From NCBI GenBank assembly GCA_023935145.1, contig CM043697.1, positions 44,102,501 to 44,166,500 on the forward strand: a stretch of 64,000 nt of DNA, in the 5' to 3' direction. The notes under the pieces are model-generated. The model saw only the letters and a program-made list of their open reading frames with translations, did no database searches and was not told the DNA's origin. The translations under genes were made by a program, and so were the position numbers. The DNA is from Bretschneidera sinensis (lineage: Eukaryota; Streptophyta; Magnoliopsida; Brassicales; Akaniaceae). Position 1 is the first letter of the stretch; the number at the start of each line of letters is the position of its first letter. Below, in pieces: positions 47,121 to 59,279 of the stretch.

Positions 47121-50100
47121 TAAGTATGGCTTCTGTTCAATTGTTTCTTCTGAGTCATGACTGGGTAGTCTTTTTCTCTTCAATTTGTAAACTTACAATA
47201 TCCCTATTTTTTGTTTTTTTTCTTTCCATTTTTATTGGGTTTTAACAGATTTCATTGTCTAAATGCTAAGAATTGTACAAATGATGATACTTCCTACTTT
47301 TCTTATCTTTATACCCTCATAGTTCATCAAACTAATGATTACAATCTGTTCAGAATTCAAATAAACCGATAAGTTTATGATCAAACAAAAATAGCTATGC
47401 ACATAGTCCACAATAGTGAGTTTTGATCGGCAATTTAATATTATTTGTAACATGAATTGTAAATATGTACTAAAATCTTTTTAATTAAACTATCGGATGC
47501 GAGTAAAACTGGGTGAACACCCGTTTTTTACATATGAGAAAAACACTTTTGAGTAGTAATTTTGTGTATTGCTAGTAAAACCTTATTAGTAAATGACAAT
47601 TTTACCCCATTTTTTACCGTATCCAGTGAAACTCAAAGGTTATAAAAATTTTATGCGTGGGTGTATGAGTAGATGCGGCCTACCTCACAGAATTAGCGTT
47701 TCCGTGTTGAAGGGAAAACGAACAGAGGACATGAAGGCATAATGACTGAAAGTGTTATGAAACGGCTTAGAGACTTCTGTAGAGTTTTTCAGTGGTCTAA
47801 TATTCACTTGAGGATTGTGAAGAAAGTATTTTCATGTATATATTGCGTGAGTAAAGTTAGTATTAAAGAAATGCAACTAGCTAGTAGTGGTTTAGGATCG
47901 GATCAAGTTTCATTATCTTGAAGATCATAAATTATGCTTAAAAGGTAAAAAACAACTAACACGTTCTTCAATAAATTAATGCATACAAAGTAAAAATGTT
48001 GAACCAATTAGTAGATCTTTTAACTAGTTTTCTACATTTTCTTTCCCATCAAGCAAATTTATAATTAAGGGTACTTTTATCCTTTTGGGATATTCGATAA
48101 AATTGAAACATACTTTTGATTTGCTTTACGATTTCAAAAGATGGCTAAGTATATGCAAATATGATTATTAATTACTATGTTTGGTTCAAGTAAAAATAAA
48201 AAATTTAAATTATCAAAATAAATTATCGCAAACCAAATGTCTCCCAACATCTATCGATAAGCCATAAATAAAATACCAGAATTTCGCTGCTTGAGCTCTA
48301 ATTTACAAACAATGGAATAGAGAATGACCTTAAACTCCTTTTGACTCAAAAAATTTATCAATAATTTTTTAAATGGATATCTCAAAACTATTATCTACTT
48401 TCTAGAAATGGAGTACTAACAATTTTCCAGTAATATCTTCCATGTGGGTTCTACTCCTTTTGTTTTAAAACCCAAAAATCTTTGCTTGTGGGCTCACTTT
48501 TCTTTTAGAATGATAAAAACACAAACTTCATGTCTTATCATGTCAATCAAATAATAATCCTTAAGCATGCGTTTTTGGTTTGAAACTAATGGTACTATTT
48601 TTCATAATCAAGCTCTTAAGGTTTCAGTAGCACATCAAATCAAATCAATATGTTAAAAAACAATTAGATTCTTGCCAATTTCCATCCAAACCAGTTTTGA
48701 AAATAGCCAGATGGCTTACAAAATGGCTAGCTGGCATCCTTGCTGGCAATTGAACCTAAGTTTCAGCATTATACATTTGGGGGTAAAAATTTTGGGCTTT
48801 TATTTGCTCACAAACCAAACGAGCAGCCTAGTGGGGATTTGGTGTCATAGTCGAGTTTGGTGGTGGGGCTTTATCATCGGTGGCTGTGGGGTGTTGCTGT
48901 CGGTTTCTTTAGGAGTTTGTTGTCAGAGCCACCGCCATAGAGTTCTCTCTCTGTTTACAGAGCTCGATCACAAGAGGAAATAAAGGAGGTATGTAGCGTC
49001 AACGTAATGAAAATCAACAAGAATAAGAAATTGAATCTGAAAATAGCTTGCTTCCTTTCTGGCAATGTGGAGAATCTACTGTGCTCAAGACATATCGGAA
49101 TGACACGAACCTTGGAAGGAGGTTTTTGGGATACAAATTTTATGGGGTTCGATTTTTTTTACGCATTTTCTTTGTTCGTTGTTGGGGTTTTCTAGTGTGT
49201 AATTTGGGAAGACAACGTTTGTGTTAGTTTCTATTTTCTTTTGGGGTGTTCTTGTTTAGGAAGCCATTTTAGTTTGAGGGTGCATTTTGGCAAGCTATTT
49301 TATTTTTTTGAAACTCTGCACGTGTAAATGGGTTATGTTTCTAATGCAAGAATGTTGACGTTCAATTCTCTTGATCAAAGTTGAATGTTGTGCTGGTGTT
49401 GAATGGTTTTGTTCAATTAGCATGATTTATATGCTAGCCAACACTGATTTGGAGTTGTGTCTGATTGAAGTGGAGGAATTAAGGGCGGAGATCAAAAGCT
49501 TCAGTTGGGATGAAGATCATTTTGCTTGACAGAACTATTATTCAAGCACCATAATGCACTTAATAAATCAACACCCATCCAAACACAAAACTTGTTTTCA
49601 TTTGCAGAACATAACGTAGAAAACAAAAATAGAAGCATCTGACAGGCATATTTCAAAAGCATGGTAAATCTAATTTCATTCATTAACAACCATTCAAACA
49701 CCGTATTTGATAACCATTCAAAAAAAGATGTTATTTGTATATAATTTCACTTCAAATAAACAAAAAATAATGCAATTTCAATTCACTTTTTCAATTTCTC
49801 TTCAAATAAACCAAAAAAAAAAAAAACACCTATGTCATTGCACTCACATTCCCTTCATTGCATTCACTAAAAAAACAATGCATGAATGATCTATCATTGC
49901 ATTCGTTCTCTTCCTCTTGCAAGCTGACTTACATTATCAATGGTTGATGTCTGACTTAACACCTTTGTGGCACACATGGGGCTTGAGTAGTAGAAAGCCC
50001 TACTGGTGGAACATACTGGCTTGATCCATGTGTAATGAATCAAAATATTAATATTTATAACATTTAAGACATTAATTACAAAAAAAATGGATATAAAATT

Positions 50101-50339
50101 ATAATGTAATTAACTAGTCTTATACTCACATCAGGCATCCACATTAGGGTGTGCATAGCTGATGGTGTAGTACTTGATGCATTGCTTGGACCTGCTACAA
50201 CATTAGGTGGATGCATTAGTGCATTTTTGTTGGATGATTTCTTTTTGGCCTAGCAAAAATAATTATAAAATTAAATTATTACATTATTAACAACTATTAT
50301 TAGTAATGCACTATATTTAAATCAAACATTACAAGTACT
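47121..50339. other. Intergenic region before the transposon block
   Basis: It holds the 3' UTR of the small acidic protein gene, then AT-rich DNA. From about 48830 to 48975 a GT-rich stretch (GGTGGTGGGGCTTTATC, GTTGCTGTCGG) matches, in inverted orientation, 55550-55700 and may be a worn terminal repeat of the Mutator-like element. No gene was found; the ORF at 48672-48983 falls in this repeat. Confidence 0.5.
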
Positions 50340-52560
50340 CACAATAAGTTTCTTTTTTTTCCACTAGCCTTGGAGGGATAACAAGATGACATCCCACTTC
50401 CTTGAGATGTATTACCAGATGGTGGTTCCAAATTCTCTTGTTGCCTCAAGCATCTCCTCCTATTATGCCCTTCGACACAACATACATCACAAGTTACCTT
50501 AAATGAACTCCTAAATGTAATCTTCTTTATTTGTTCTTTCTGTCCATCATCACTTTTTCTTCTTGCTTTCTTTGGCCTCCTAGGTGCACACTTGACTACA
50601 ACTGGGGCCTTGATTCCAGGTCAAATCCTTGGTCATAATTGTGGTCCATTAATGGATTAATAACATGCTCATAAGCTTTCATATATGCCTCCCCCTTATA
50701 ACATGCAGCAACATACTTTTCAGGGGCCTCTCTGTTGTCGTAGATGACTGATATGGCATGAACACAAAGAATGCTCGTCAATTCCCACCTTTTCCAGGTG
50801 CATGTGCGCTCAGTCAAGTCAACAACAAAACCAGCCTCATTAGCTAAGCTAACTCCAACCTTTGGACCACCAGATGGATGTGGTATGCATTTCAATGAAG
50901 CAAAACTTAGCTTTCTCTAACTTCTTTAGTAGTTTTGGACATATCTCACCATTGTATCTATTCATGAAGTTCCTTTTGTTCATCATCATGTTCATCTGCT
51001 TACTCCTTATCTCCTCCAGCATTGTCAGTATGTTCTTGCCTCTGACATCAAGAATTGTTTTGTTGAAGGCCTTGCACATATTATTGAGTAACATGTCACA
51101 CTGTGATTGGATACTGAAATGAGACCTAGACCACTGAGATGGAGGCTTGTTCTTCATCCACTCATATGCATCAGGTGACAATTGTTTAAGAATCTTCATA
51201 CATTTCTCAACTAGCTCAACACATGTTGCTCTGGCTGTATTCTAGACTGCATCTTTCAAAGCCTTTCCAGGGTTCTATCCTATGAAGTTGTTGTACAGGT
51301 TCCTGAAACAATATCTATGTTCTGACTCAGGGAACATGAACTCTAGTGCAGGCACTAAACCTTGTATAATAAAACAATTAGCACTAAACATGAACTCCAT
51401 AAGTCTCTGCTCTTAGTCTTTACCACGTAAACAACAATAAGGAACATTTGATCATTTGCATCAATCCTGGTTGCAGAATGCAGACAATAACTGACCACCA
51501 AATCTGTTTTTCAAGAAGCAGCCATCTAATCCAATCAGTGGTCTGCATCCAGATACAAACCCCTTCTTGCAGGCCTTAAGGCAGACATACATCCTACGGA
51601 ATTCCAGCCTGTCAAGCTTAGCGATAATTGTGGTCCCATGATTAGTTCTTGCTAGCTTAGTTGCATAGTCTTATAACCTCTCATATTATTCATTGTAATC
51701 TCCTTCAATTAGCTTTTTAGTCTTTTTCGTGGCTCTAGATAGTTTAGAGAGCTACATTGTGATTCCATAATCCTGCTTCATAGCATCTTGGAAAGAACTC
51801 AGTAGCCATTTGGGATTACTTTTCAACTAATTTGGTGGACGTCATCCTTCTGTTTTTCATACCCCTATTCTTCTATGCATACGCATCTATGGCAGCAATG
51901 ATTTCTTGCTTGGTGCCAAACTACATCTTTCCTTCGAAATACAGGTCAACAAGTTGCTTTGGCCTAAACTCAATATGCCTGTTTCTCATCTCACCGTAAC
52001 TTTCACATTGGTTGTACAGATCATCTGAGTCATCATACTCAGAGCCTGCACCTTCATGCACATCACCTAATACCAAATCCTTATCAACATTAGATATATC
52101 CTCCCCCACATCTTTCTCTATACTTGTGTCTACATTGCCATCATCCTCACTTAAGCCATACTCACTATCATTGAAATCAAGATCATATTCGTCACCTTCA
52201 TCTAAGTCACCACCATATTCACCAAATTCATCAGCTTCAACATCTAAGTCACAACATGTAGGAACCTCATGAATATCTTCTAGCACTTCATCACCACCTC
52301 TATGATAAGTACAAAGTAATATGTCTACTATTAGGCACACTATCACTCATGTCTAGCGTGTCTCCCTCACTCAATTAATTTTAGTGCATCATCCTCACTA
52401 GTGACTTTCCAAGTGACCTCCAATAGTACTCAACAGAAATTGGATATCCTACAGTCTTAGCAATGTCAACAATCTTAGCAAAGGACATTACATCATTGGC
52501 AATTATCAAAGTTGTCAGTTTTTCCATTGGCATACATTTTCTGAGGTGAGTTGGTAAAAG
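50340..52560 (-). pseudogene. Mutator-like (MULE) transposase pseudogene
   Basis: Read right to left, the parts are in MuDR-family order. There is an N-terminal domain (YPISVEYYWRSLGKSL, DTLDMSDSV, about 52350-52560), an acidic stretch (51921-52346), FGTKQEIIAAIDAYA, then the transposase core with GLDGCFLKNRFGGQLLSA, PESEHRYCFRNLYNNF and GKALKDAV. A SWIM region (CTWKRWELTSILCVHAISVIY) follows at 50740-50800, and a CCHC knuckle (CDVCCVEGHNRRRC) at about 50460-50500. The first catalytic Asp survives. The stretch that normally carries the second Asp (SDKQKGL-like) is missing, and the second Cys of SWIM is Trp. Several stops occur between 51200 and 51920. It is non-functional. Confidence 0.88.
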
Positions 52561-53090
52561 TATTACTATGAACCACTTCTATTGTGGACTTTCTACTATT
52601 CCCAGCACCAAATGATTACCAAACAACTAAGAGTGTGTTTGGGAGTGATGTGCTGTAGCTCCGCTGGTGCCAAAAGTGCTGTGAGAGTGCTAGTACCAAA
52701 AGCCGTAAGAAGTGCTGTTGCTAAAACTTCAGTGTAGCGTTTGGTAAACTATCTAGCAAAAGCACTGTGAAAGTATTGTGATCAATAATAATGTTTGGTA
52801 ATTGTAATCTAATAGTGCTATAAAATTACTAGAATAGACATGGTTCAAAGATATACAGTTTTAATGAATTATTTTTTAATTAAAGAGGTATTTTTTATTA
52901 ACAACAACAACAAAAATGATTCATTATTTAATAACAATCAGTAACTTTATATTAATAAAATCATTTATTACTTAATAATAAAATAAAAAAGATTTACAAT
53001 CTTTGTTTTCTTTGCCCGCTTTTTCCAAGTGCCATTTCCATGGCCGAGCTCGTCGTTTCAACAAAGAGAAATGAGGATTAAGGGTTTAAT

Positions 53091-53663
53091 TGTTGAGATT
53101 TTACCTCTAAAATCCACATACTCAAATTTTAAGCAAAAAACACAACCACAACAATTAAATAGGCAAAACAAACAAAGAGTAAGAACACCAATAATTAATA
53201 TAGTTCGGCCTACATCCACCAACAGCTCCACTATTTTATTAATCTTCAACTATAACTTTAGGAAGAGCAAAGTTGTCAAACTCTCATCCCAAAGTCACAA
53301 TACAACAAAAGCTCTTAACCTAACTCTAGTTGTAAGTGCTCTCCCTACTTGACAACCCAAAACCCCAATACATCCAAAGCTCTCATCCTAACTCTAGTAG
53401 TAAACTCCTCTAGTTTACAATGTATATGGAATTATGAGTGTACCTCAAATATTCTCTGGGACCCCTTTATATAGAAAATATTTTCTTAATACTATTAGGA
53501 AAAGAACAACAACATCATACTAGACTACTACTATTTGTACAATCAACAATCTAATAGGAAATTACTACTATTCCTATTAGAATAAGCAACTACAAAATAG
53601 GAAACAACTTTTCCCAAACCAATTAGAAGTTTTCTTTGTGAAAATTGAGCCAAAATCCTTACA
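53091..53663 (-). repeat. Left LTR of the Copia-type element
   Basis: On the + strand it runs from TGTTGAGATTTTACC to AAATCCTTACA. In the element's own orientation it is the 3' LTR and starts TGTAAGG. Confidence 0.85.
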
Positions 53664-53749
53664 AATCTCTACCTTGGCTCAAATTCTCCACCTCATCATC
53701 AAATTTGGCTTTCTTCTTTGGTTGGTGCAATCATTCATTTTTGGTCTTC

Positions 53750-54052
53750 CTATTTCATTCTCTTACTTCTCGAAGCAAGCTCATCTCTTGATATAGTTAC
53801 ATACAATTCTTTGTCATCGAAAACATCTGATCTCTTCAATTTATCTCTCTCAGGAGGTACCACGAGAACCTCTCCATCCATCCAAACTTCTTCTATCATC
53901 TCTAGCGGTTTGGATTCTTTAATCGTCTTGTAGAGCCCTTGTCGCATTGGCACATCTTTGACGAAACTTTGCCAAAGAGAGAAACAATTCTCCCCATCAA
54001 ATAACTTAATATTAATTTTGCCTATCTTTAGTGTTTTTGCCACTAGAGCCAA
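53750..54052 (-). pseudogene. Gag stub of the Copia-type element
   Basis: The frame reads TLKIGKINIKLFDGENCFSL and continues into KDVPMRQGLYKTI, the start of a plant Copia Gag. The usual initiator appears to be ATA (KIGK where KMGK is common in related elements), and the only in-frame start upstream is TTG. The remainder of gag and all of pol are deleted. Confidence 0.75.
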
Positions 54053-54066
54053 GCTCTAATACCACT

Positions 54067-54650
54067 TGATGGAATTTTACCTCTAAAATCTACGTACTCA
54101 AATTTTAGGCAAAAAACACAACCACAACAATTAAATAGGCAAAACAAACAAAGAATAAAAGCACCAATAATTAATATGGTTCGGTAACCTCTTTGCCTAC
54201 ATTTAACAACAACTCTACTATTTTATTAATCTTCAACTACAACTTTAGGAAGAGCAAAATTGTCAAACTCTCATCCCAAAGTCACAATAAAACAAAAGCT
54301 CTTAACCTAACTCTAGTTGTAAGTGCTCTCTCTACTTGACAACTCAAAACCTTAATACACCCAAAGCTCTCATCCTAACTCTAGTAGTAAACCCCTCTAG
54401 TTTACAATGTATATGGAATTATGAGTGTACCTCAAATATTCTTTGCGACCCCTTTTTATAGAAGATATTTTCCTAATACTATTAGGAAAATAACAACAAC
54501 ATCATACTAGACTACTAATACTTGTACAATCAACAATCTAATAGGAAGTTACTACTATTTTTACTAGAACAAACAACTACAAAATAAGAAACAACTTTTC
54601 CCAAACCAATTAGAAGTCTTCTTTGTGAGAATTGAGCCAAAATCCTAATG
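54067..54650 (-). repeat. Right LTR of the Copia-type element
   Basis: It begins TGATGGAATTTTACC on the + strand and ends near AAATCCTAATG, where similarity to the left LTR stops. In element orientation it is the 5' LTR, with the primer-binding site two bases inside it. Confidence 0.82.
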
Positions 54651-54938
54651 TAGATAATTTGAATATATAAGAAGTTAGATGGAAATTAGTGAAACATGGT
54701 AAGGGTAGTTTCGGTTTTATATAAAATTCATTAAAACTTTAGGAGCTACCCAGTCAAGCATATTTTAAAAGTTCCCCCACCTTTGCTTCGAAAAAAAGGT
54801 ATTTTAGCTTTTGCTGACAGCTATTTTTGGAAAAGTTGTAGTAGTGAAATTTTAACAAACAGTAACTTTAGGAAAAACAATCAAATCTATTCCCACCAGC
54901 TCTTTTTCTATGGGCAAAAGCTTCCCCAAACGTACCCT

Positions 54939-55018
54939 AAGTCTACAACATTAATATCACACAAGACACATCACAATAAGATAAAATATAGAATACTAAT
55001 CACAAATGCAGGGAAAGG

Positions 55019-55084
<66 letters not shown>

Positions 55085-55733
55085 AGTATCTAAGACTGAA
55101 TTAAGAACAACTTCTTTCTCAAAAGATACTTAAATCTAGTTAGTCTTTAATCTTTATTAATTTTCGTCAAGTATAATTTATAATTTAAACATGTTTCTCT
55201 TAAGGCACCTCAAAACAAACAATAAATGGTTCAGTTACAAGGGCGATGAAAGGAAATAGTATACTAGTATCTGATCATAAACACTGTAGTATAGTAGAAT
55301 CAAGACCACTCATGTATATTTCATATCAAAATAAGATAAAACCCCAAAACTTAAAATCGAATGCATTAGACCAACAATTTTTTATTAACTGAAACCAGGA
55401 CCATCAGGCATCATGTGCAGCACAGAATACATAAAAATATTTATCGAAAAAGCTATAAACTCAGAGAATTGTATACCATAATCAGTGGTACTAGAAACTT
55501 TGGTGTTGTCCCGCAAAACAATGGCCATATTTTGACAGATTGAGCTTTGGAAACAGAGAAAGCTCTACAGTGATGGCTTCATCAACAAACCCCCAAAGCA
55601 ATCGACAGTAAACCCCCACAACCAGCAACGATAAAACCTCGCAGTCATCGACGACAAAGCCCTACTGCCACCGAAAATAAACCCCACCACAATGCAAAGC
55701 GCGACTCGATGACGACGACAACTAAATGACCTC
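54939..55733. other. Short AT-rich stretch with microsatellite, then C-rich inverted-repeat arm
   Basis: This holds a TA microsatellite (listed separately), featureless AT-rich DNA, and at 55550-55700 a stretch that is the approximate reverse complement of 48830-48975. It ends where the Tat-type LTR begins. Confidence 0.5.
55023..55080. repeat. (AT)29 microsatellite
   Basis: Twenty-nine uninterrupted AT units. It is the longest perfect simple repeat in the window and explains the Ile-Tyr ORF across it. Confidence 0.97.
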
Positions 55734-56128
55734 TGATACAGCTAAAAAACAAACCCAATAAAGATATGACACGTGGACAGCCCCAAGCCAAGACAGCAGA
55801 GCAACACATGGACAACACAGGTTCACACAGCTGGACCCCCTAGTCATCACCGCCCTCCAAGTCACCACCGTCCTTAGCACAAGGACTGCCTCATCCCCGA
55901 AACCCTATTAAAAGACCTAGGTGCGCATTTAAAAAAAGATCAATTTTTAGTTTTCTGTATCTAAGAAAAAAGTACACTCTCGCAGTTCTCAGGAACACAT
56001 ACTAACAAAAGCATCGGAGCATCCTCGGAGGCATCTCCTTCCGGTGATGCCTCAGTTTACCCCTTTTTCTCTGTGCAGGTCATCCGAGGCCCGGCCTCCA
56101 ACTCAGCAGCACGTTTTTGGCAGCAACA
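55734..56128 (+). repeat. Probable 5' LTR of the Tat-type element
   Basis: It starts TGATACAGCT and ends CAGCAACA two bases before the primer-binding region. TATTAAAAGACC at about 55908 may be the TATA box. The partner LTR lies outside the window, so the borders rest on TG...CA and the primer site alone. Confidence 0.62.
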
Positions 56129-56149
56129 GATTGGTGTCGTCCGTGGGAA

Positions 56150-57173
56150 ACTATCATCTCTCGCTAACAGTAAAAGCGAAGAAGCCTAAAGAACTCATTT
56201 GTTGTCATGCCACCTACAAAACACCGCCAAGGACGCCGGTAAGGGAGCAGTTGGGACCAACACCCCTATCCAACGGTCTAGGTCGAGATCCCCCTGTCAA
56301 GTCCGATGCGCATCCCAACATAGCTATGCTTCAAGCATAATTCGTGGAGCTCTCATAATTAGTAACCAATCTGGCCGCCGAGGTCTACCAAAGGGTTTGC
56401 CAGCCATCGCCTACACCTCCTTGGCAGGATCTCAGCCACACAGGTTCAGCTAGCTGCAGGCTCCCCATCGACGGTTATTCCACGACTGACTCTTCCCTAC
56501 CTCATGCGACCAAATCCAAGGAGAGTCTCTCTTCTAGAAGCGGTATCGGTCTCGACAAACGAATAGAAGACATGGAGGGAAAGATCAACGAAGTGCTCAA
56601 AGATCGACACCACAGTGTCATGGACGAGCTCAACGTTCAAGACCCACCCTTCACTTAAGAAGTCCTTGAGGCCCCCTCCAGTCGAATTTTCGAATGCCCC
56701 AAATCAAACCTTACGATGGTTTTACAGACCCCCTGGACCACCTCCACTGATATAAAACCACGATGTCGCTCCATAGACACTTCGATCCCGTGATGTGCTG
56801 AGCCTTTCCCCTAACACTCGAGAAGGCGGCCAGGACGTGGTATTCTCGTCTGAAACCAGGGGGCATCCGCACGTTCAAAGAATTGAGCTACGTCTTCGCA
56901 TTACATTTTCTTAGCAGCAAAGGACCCAAGAGGACCTCAGAGTTCCTTTTCACCATCACCCAGATGAAGGGAGAAAAACTCCAGGGGTACATCTTGATGT
57001 TCAACTCTGCTGTCAGGGAAATCCCCGACCTCTTCCCTAGCATCCAGATGTTGGCATTCAAGAACGGGCTAAGGTCTGGGATCTTAAGTTCAAAACTTAC
57101 CAGGCGACCACCCGGCGACATAAATGAGATTTTGGCCCGAGTTGAGAAGTTCATATTAGTGGAAGATGACTAA
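56150..57173 (+). pseudogene. gag remnant of the Tat-type element
   Basis: The N-terminal part (56150-56880) is broken by many stops. The open part at 56883-57173 (SKGPKRTSEFLFTITQMKGE, LQGYILMFN, FKNGLRSG, INEILARVEKFI) is a Gag core of the retrotransposon type. Just upstream, LEKAARTWYSRLKPG is readable in another frame. Confidence 0.82.
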
Positions 57174-57739
57174 GCCTTCCGAAGAGAACGGGAAGGAGAC
57201 GCGGAGAGAAAGAAAAGAGATCCCGTCAGTCCGCATCGAGAACCCGTCAAGTAACCTTTCCGCGAGGACAAGTCGAGGCCCCCTTGGCCCTTCGGGAACT
57301 TCACCCCTCTCAACACATCTAGAACTGACATCTTGATTCAAATCCAGGACAAGGTAATCTTACAGTGAGGACTGAGGTAAGTGGTGTCGGTTTCACAGGA
57401 ACCACACGTACGACACGAAAGATTGCCTAGCACTAAAGCACCAAATAGAAGCCCTCATCAACAGGGAGCAGTTAAAGGAGTTCACCGGGCCCCGAATAGA
57501 GAAATTCACAGAACGGCCCCAGAGGAGTCCCAAGCATCATCCCGATCAAAGTAGGACAGTACAACCTACTCGAAAGAGTCCCGGACCGAGCTGCGAGAAG
57601 CTCAGCCAAAAGAAACCAGAGGCCGCCAAGGCCAAAATCATCAAAACCATCTGCGGAGGGCCCGCGATCGGGGGCACTTCAGGGCACCACGAAAAAACTT
57701 ACGCCCGATCGGTGGCCTCAGTCAGTAGACCCCACAAGT

Positions 57740-58170
57740 GATGGAAGGCAGACCTGACCACCACTTTTTCGGATGAGGATCTGGAGGGAGTCTAGACTTT
57801 GCATGTTGACGTTGTGGTCATCTCCCTTCTCGTGGCCAACCACAAAGTTAGACGCATCCTGGTCGACAACAGGAGTTTGACCGAAATCCTATTCTACAAT
57901 GTTTTCTAGCAAATGCAACCTGGAGACTCTCAATTAGAACTGATTACCACCCCGCTTTACTGTTTCTTAGGGGGCCTGGTGTTTGCGGATGGTAGCATAG
58001 TTTTCCCAGTAACTACAGGAACGGCTTCACAATCAACCACCGTGCAGACTGCTTTCGTAATCGTCAGACAACATTCATCTTACAATATGATCCCTGACAG
58101 ACCTACCCTTAATAATCTCCGAGCGGTCGTTTCCACATATCACTTGAAAATGAAATTCCCCACTGAATAG
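57740..58170 (+). pseudogene. Aspartic protease remnant of the Tat-type element
   Basis: The active-site block reads RRILVDNRSLTEILFYN, where DNGS is usual, so the Gly next to the catalytic Asp is Arg. It continues through stops into ATYNMIPDRPTL-like sequence (HSSYNMIPDRPTLNNL) and AVVSTYHLKMKFPT, the usual end of the Tat protease. Confidence 0.8.
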
Positions 58171-58519
58171 AGAGTGGGCAAGATTAGGGGAGACCAGCAG
58201 ATCTCTAGATCTTACTATCTGAACGTGGTGAGAGAAGGTAGGAGGACGAAAGCTCTTCCACTCGAAGTGGATTACCTTAGAGAAAAAGGAAAAATCCACG
58301 GGGCCAACTGGTAGAGAAGTTGGCCGCTGTCCCCCTCGGTAAGGATGTCTCTCGAAGCGTCCAGATCGGTTCCAACCTCTCCGAGGCTTTTAGGGGGCTT
58401 TTACTCGCCATCTTCCGACAAAAGCAGGATCATTTCCCTTGGTCAGCAGCGGACATGCCAAGGATCAGCCCGAAAGTAATAGTGCACCAATTGAACGTAG
58501 ACCCGAACCACAACCCAGT

Positions 58520-59272
58520 CATCTAGAAGAAGAGATTGTTCACCCCCGAACGACAAACCGTTGTCCTGGCTTAGATGGATAAGTTACTCGCAGCCAATTT
58601 CATTCGGGAAGCTGGCTACCCGGACTGGGTGTCTAATGCGGTGATGGTGAATAAATCAAGTGGTAAATGACATATCTGTATCGACTTCTCAGACCTAAAC
58701 AAAGCCTGCCCGAAGGATAGCTTTTCTCTGCCAAGGATCGACCAGCTCGTCGATACAACTCATGGCATGAGTTGCTTACCTTTATGGACGCATACTTCGA
58801 GTATAACCAGATCCTCATGTACAGGCCCTACCAAGAGAAAATGGCTTTCGTTACCGCGCAAAGACTTTACTGTTACAAAGTCATGCCCTTCGGTTTGAAG
58901 AACACTGGAGCAATCTACCAGAGATTGGTAAATAAAATCTTTCGAGGATAGATAGGTCGAAGTATGGAGGTTTACGTAAATGATATGTTGGTAAAAAGTG
59001 TCGGAGCTAAGGACCACGAAGTCGACTTAAAAAAAGACTTTGAAGTCTTTCGGCGCCACCAGATAAAACTGAATCCCGCCAAGTGTGCCTTTGGGGTCAG
59101 CGGAGGAAAGTTCCTCGGCTTTATGGTGACCCAAAGAGGCATAGAGGCAATCTCCGAAAAGATAAAGGCCATCCTCGGCATTAACCCACCCCGGACTGTG
59201 AGGGAGGTCCAGCGATTCACTAGACGGATAGCTGCCTTGAGCCGATTCATGTCCAAATCCATGGAAAAGTGA
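58520..59272 (+). pseudogene. Reverse transcriptase remnant of the Tat-type element
   Basis: Recognisable blocks are NKACPKDSFSLPRIDQLVD, MPFGLKNTGAIYQRLVN and KLNPAKCAFGVSGGKFLGF. The catalytic block reads VYVNDMLVKS in place of YVDD, the first Asp being Asn (AAT at about 58979). Stops occur at about 58574, 58668 and 58949, and there is a frameshift near 58770. Confidence 0.88.
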
Positions 59273-59279
59273 CTCCCCT

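Larger units (their letters stand above)
53091..54650 (-). mobile_element. Internally deleted Copia-type LTR element, reverse orientation
   Basis: LTRs at 53091-53663 and 54067-about 54650 are near-identical in layout (TTTTACCTCTAAAATC, AACAATTAAATAGGCAAAAC, TCTAGTTTACAATGTATATG) and flank only about 400 bp. Next to the right LTR the reverse strand reads TGGTATTAGAGCTTGG, a Met-tRNA primer-binding site with one change. Next to the left LTR it reads AGCCAAGGTAGAGATTTG, a purine-rich tract. Only the first part of gag remains, so protease, integrase and polymerase are missing. Confidence 0.87.
52631..54938. mobile_element. Candidate TIR-type DNA element (hAT/MITE-like) hosting a Copia insertion
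   Basis: The left edge reads GAGTGTGTTTGGGAGTGATG and the reverse complement of the right edge AGGGTACGTTTGGGGAAGC. This is the GTGTTTGG-type end common to plant hAT-like non-autonomous elements, and the left arm repeats AAAAGTGCTGTGA-like words typical of them. The Copia-type element 53091-54650 lies inside. The outer target duplication is unclear (CTAAG occurs at both edges). Confidence 0.4.

Noticed and set aside
54783..55082. 99-aa ORF ending in an Ile-Tyr run
   Set aside because: The tail is translation of the (AT)29 microsatellite, and the rest lies in the arm of the TIR-type element with no protein similarity.
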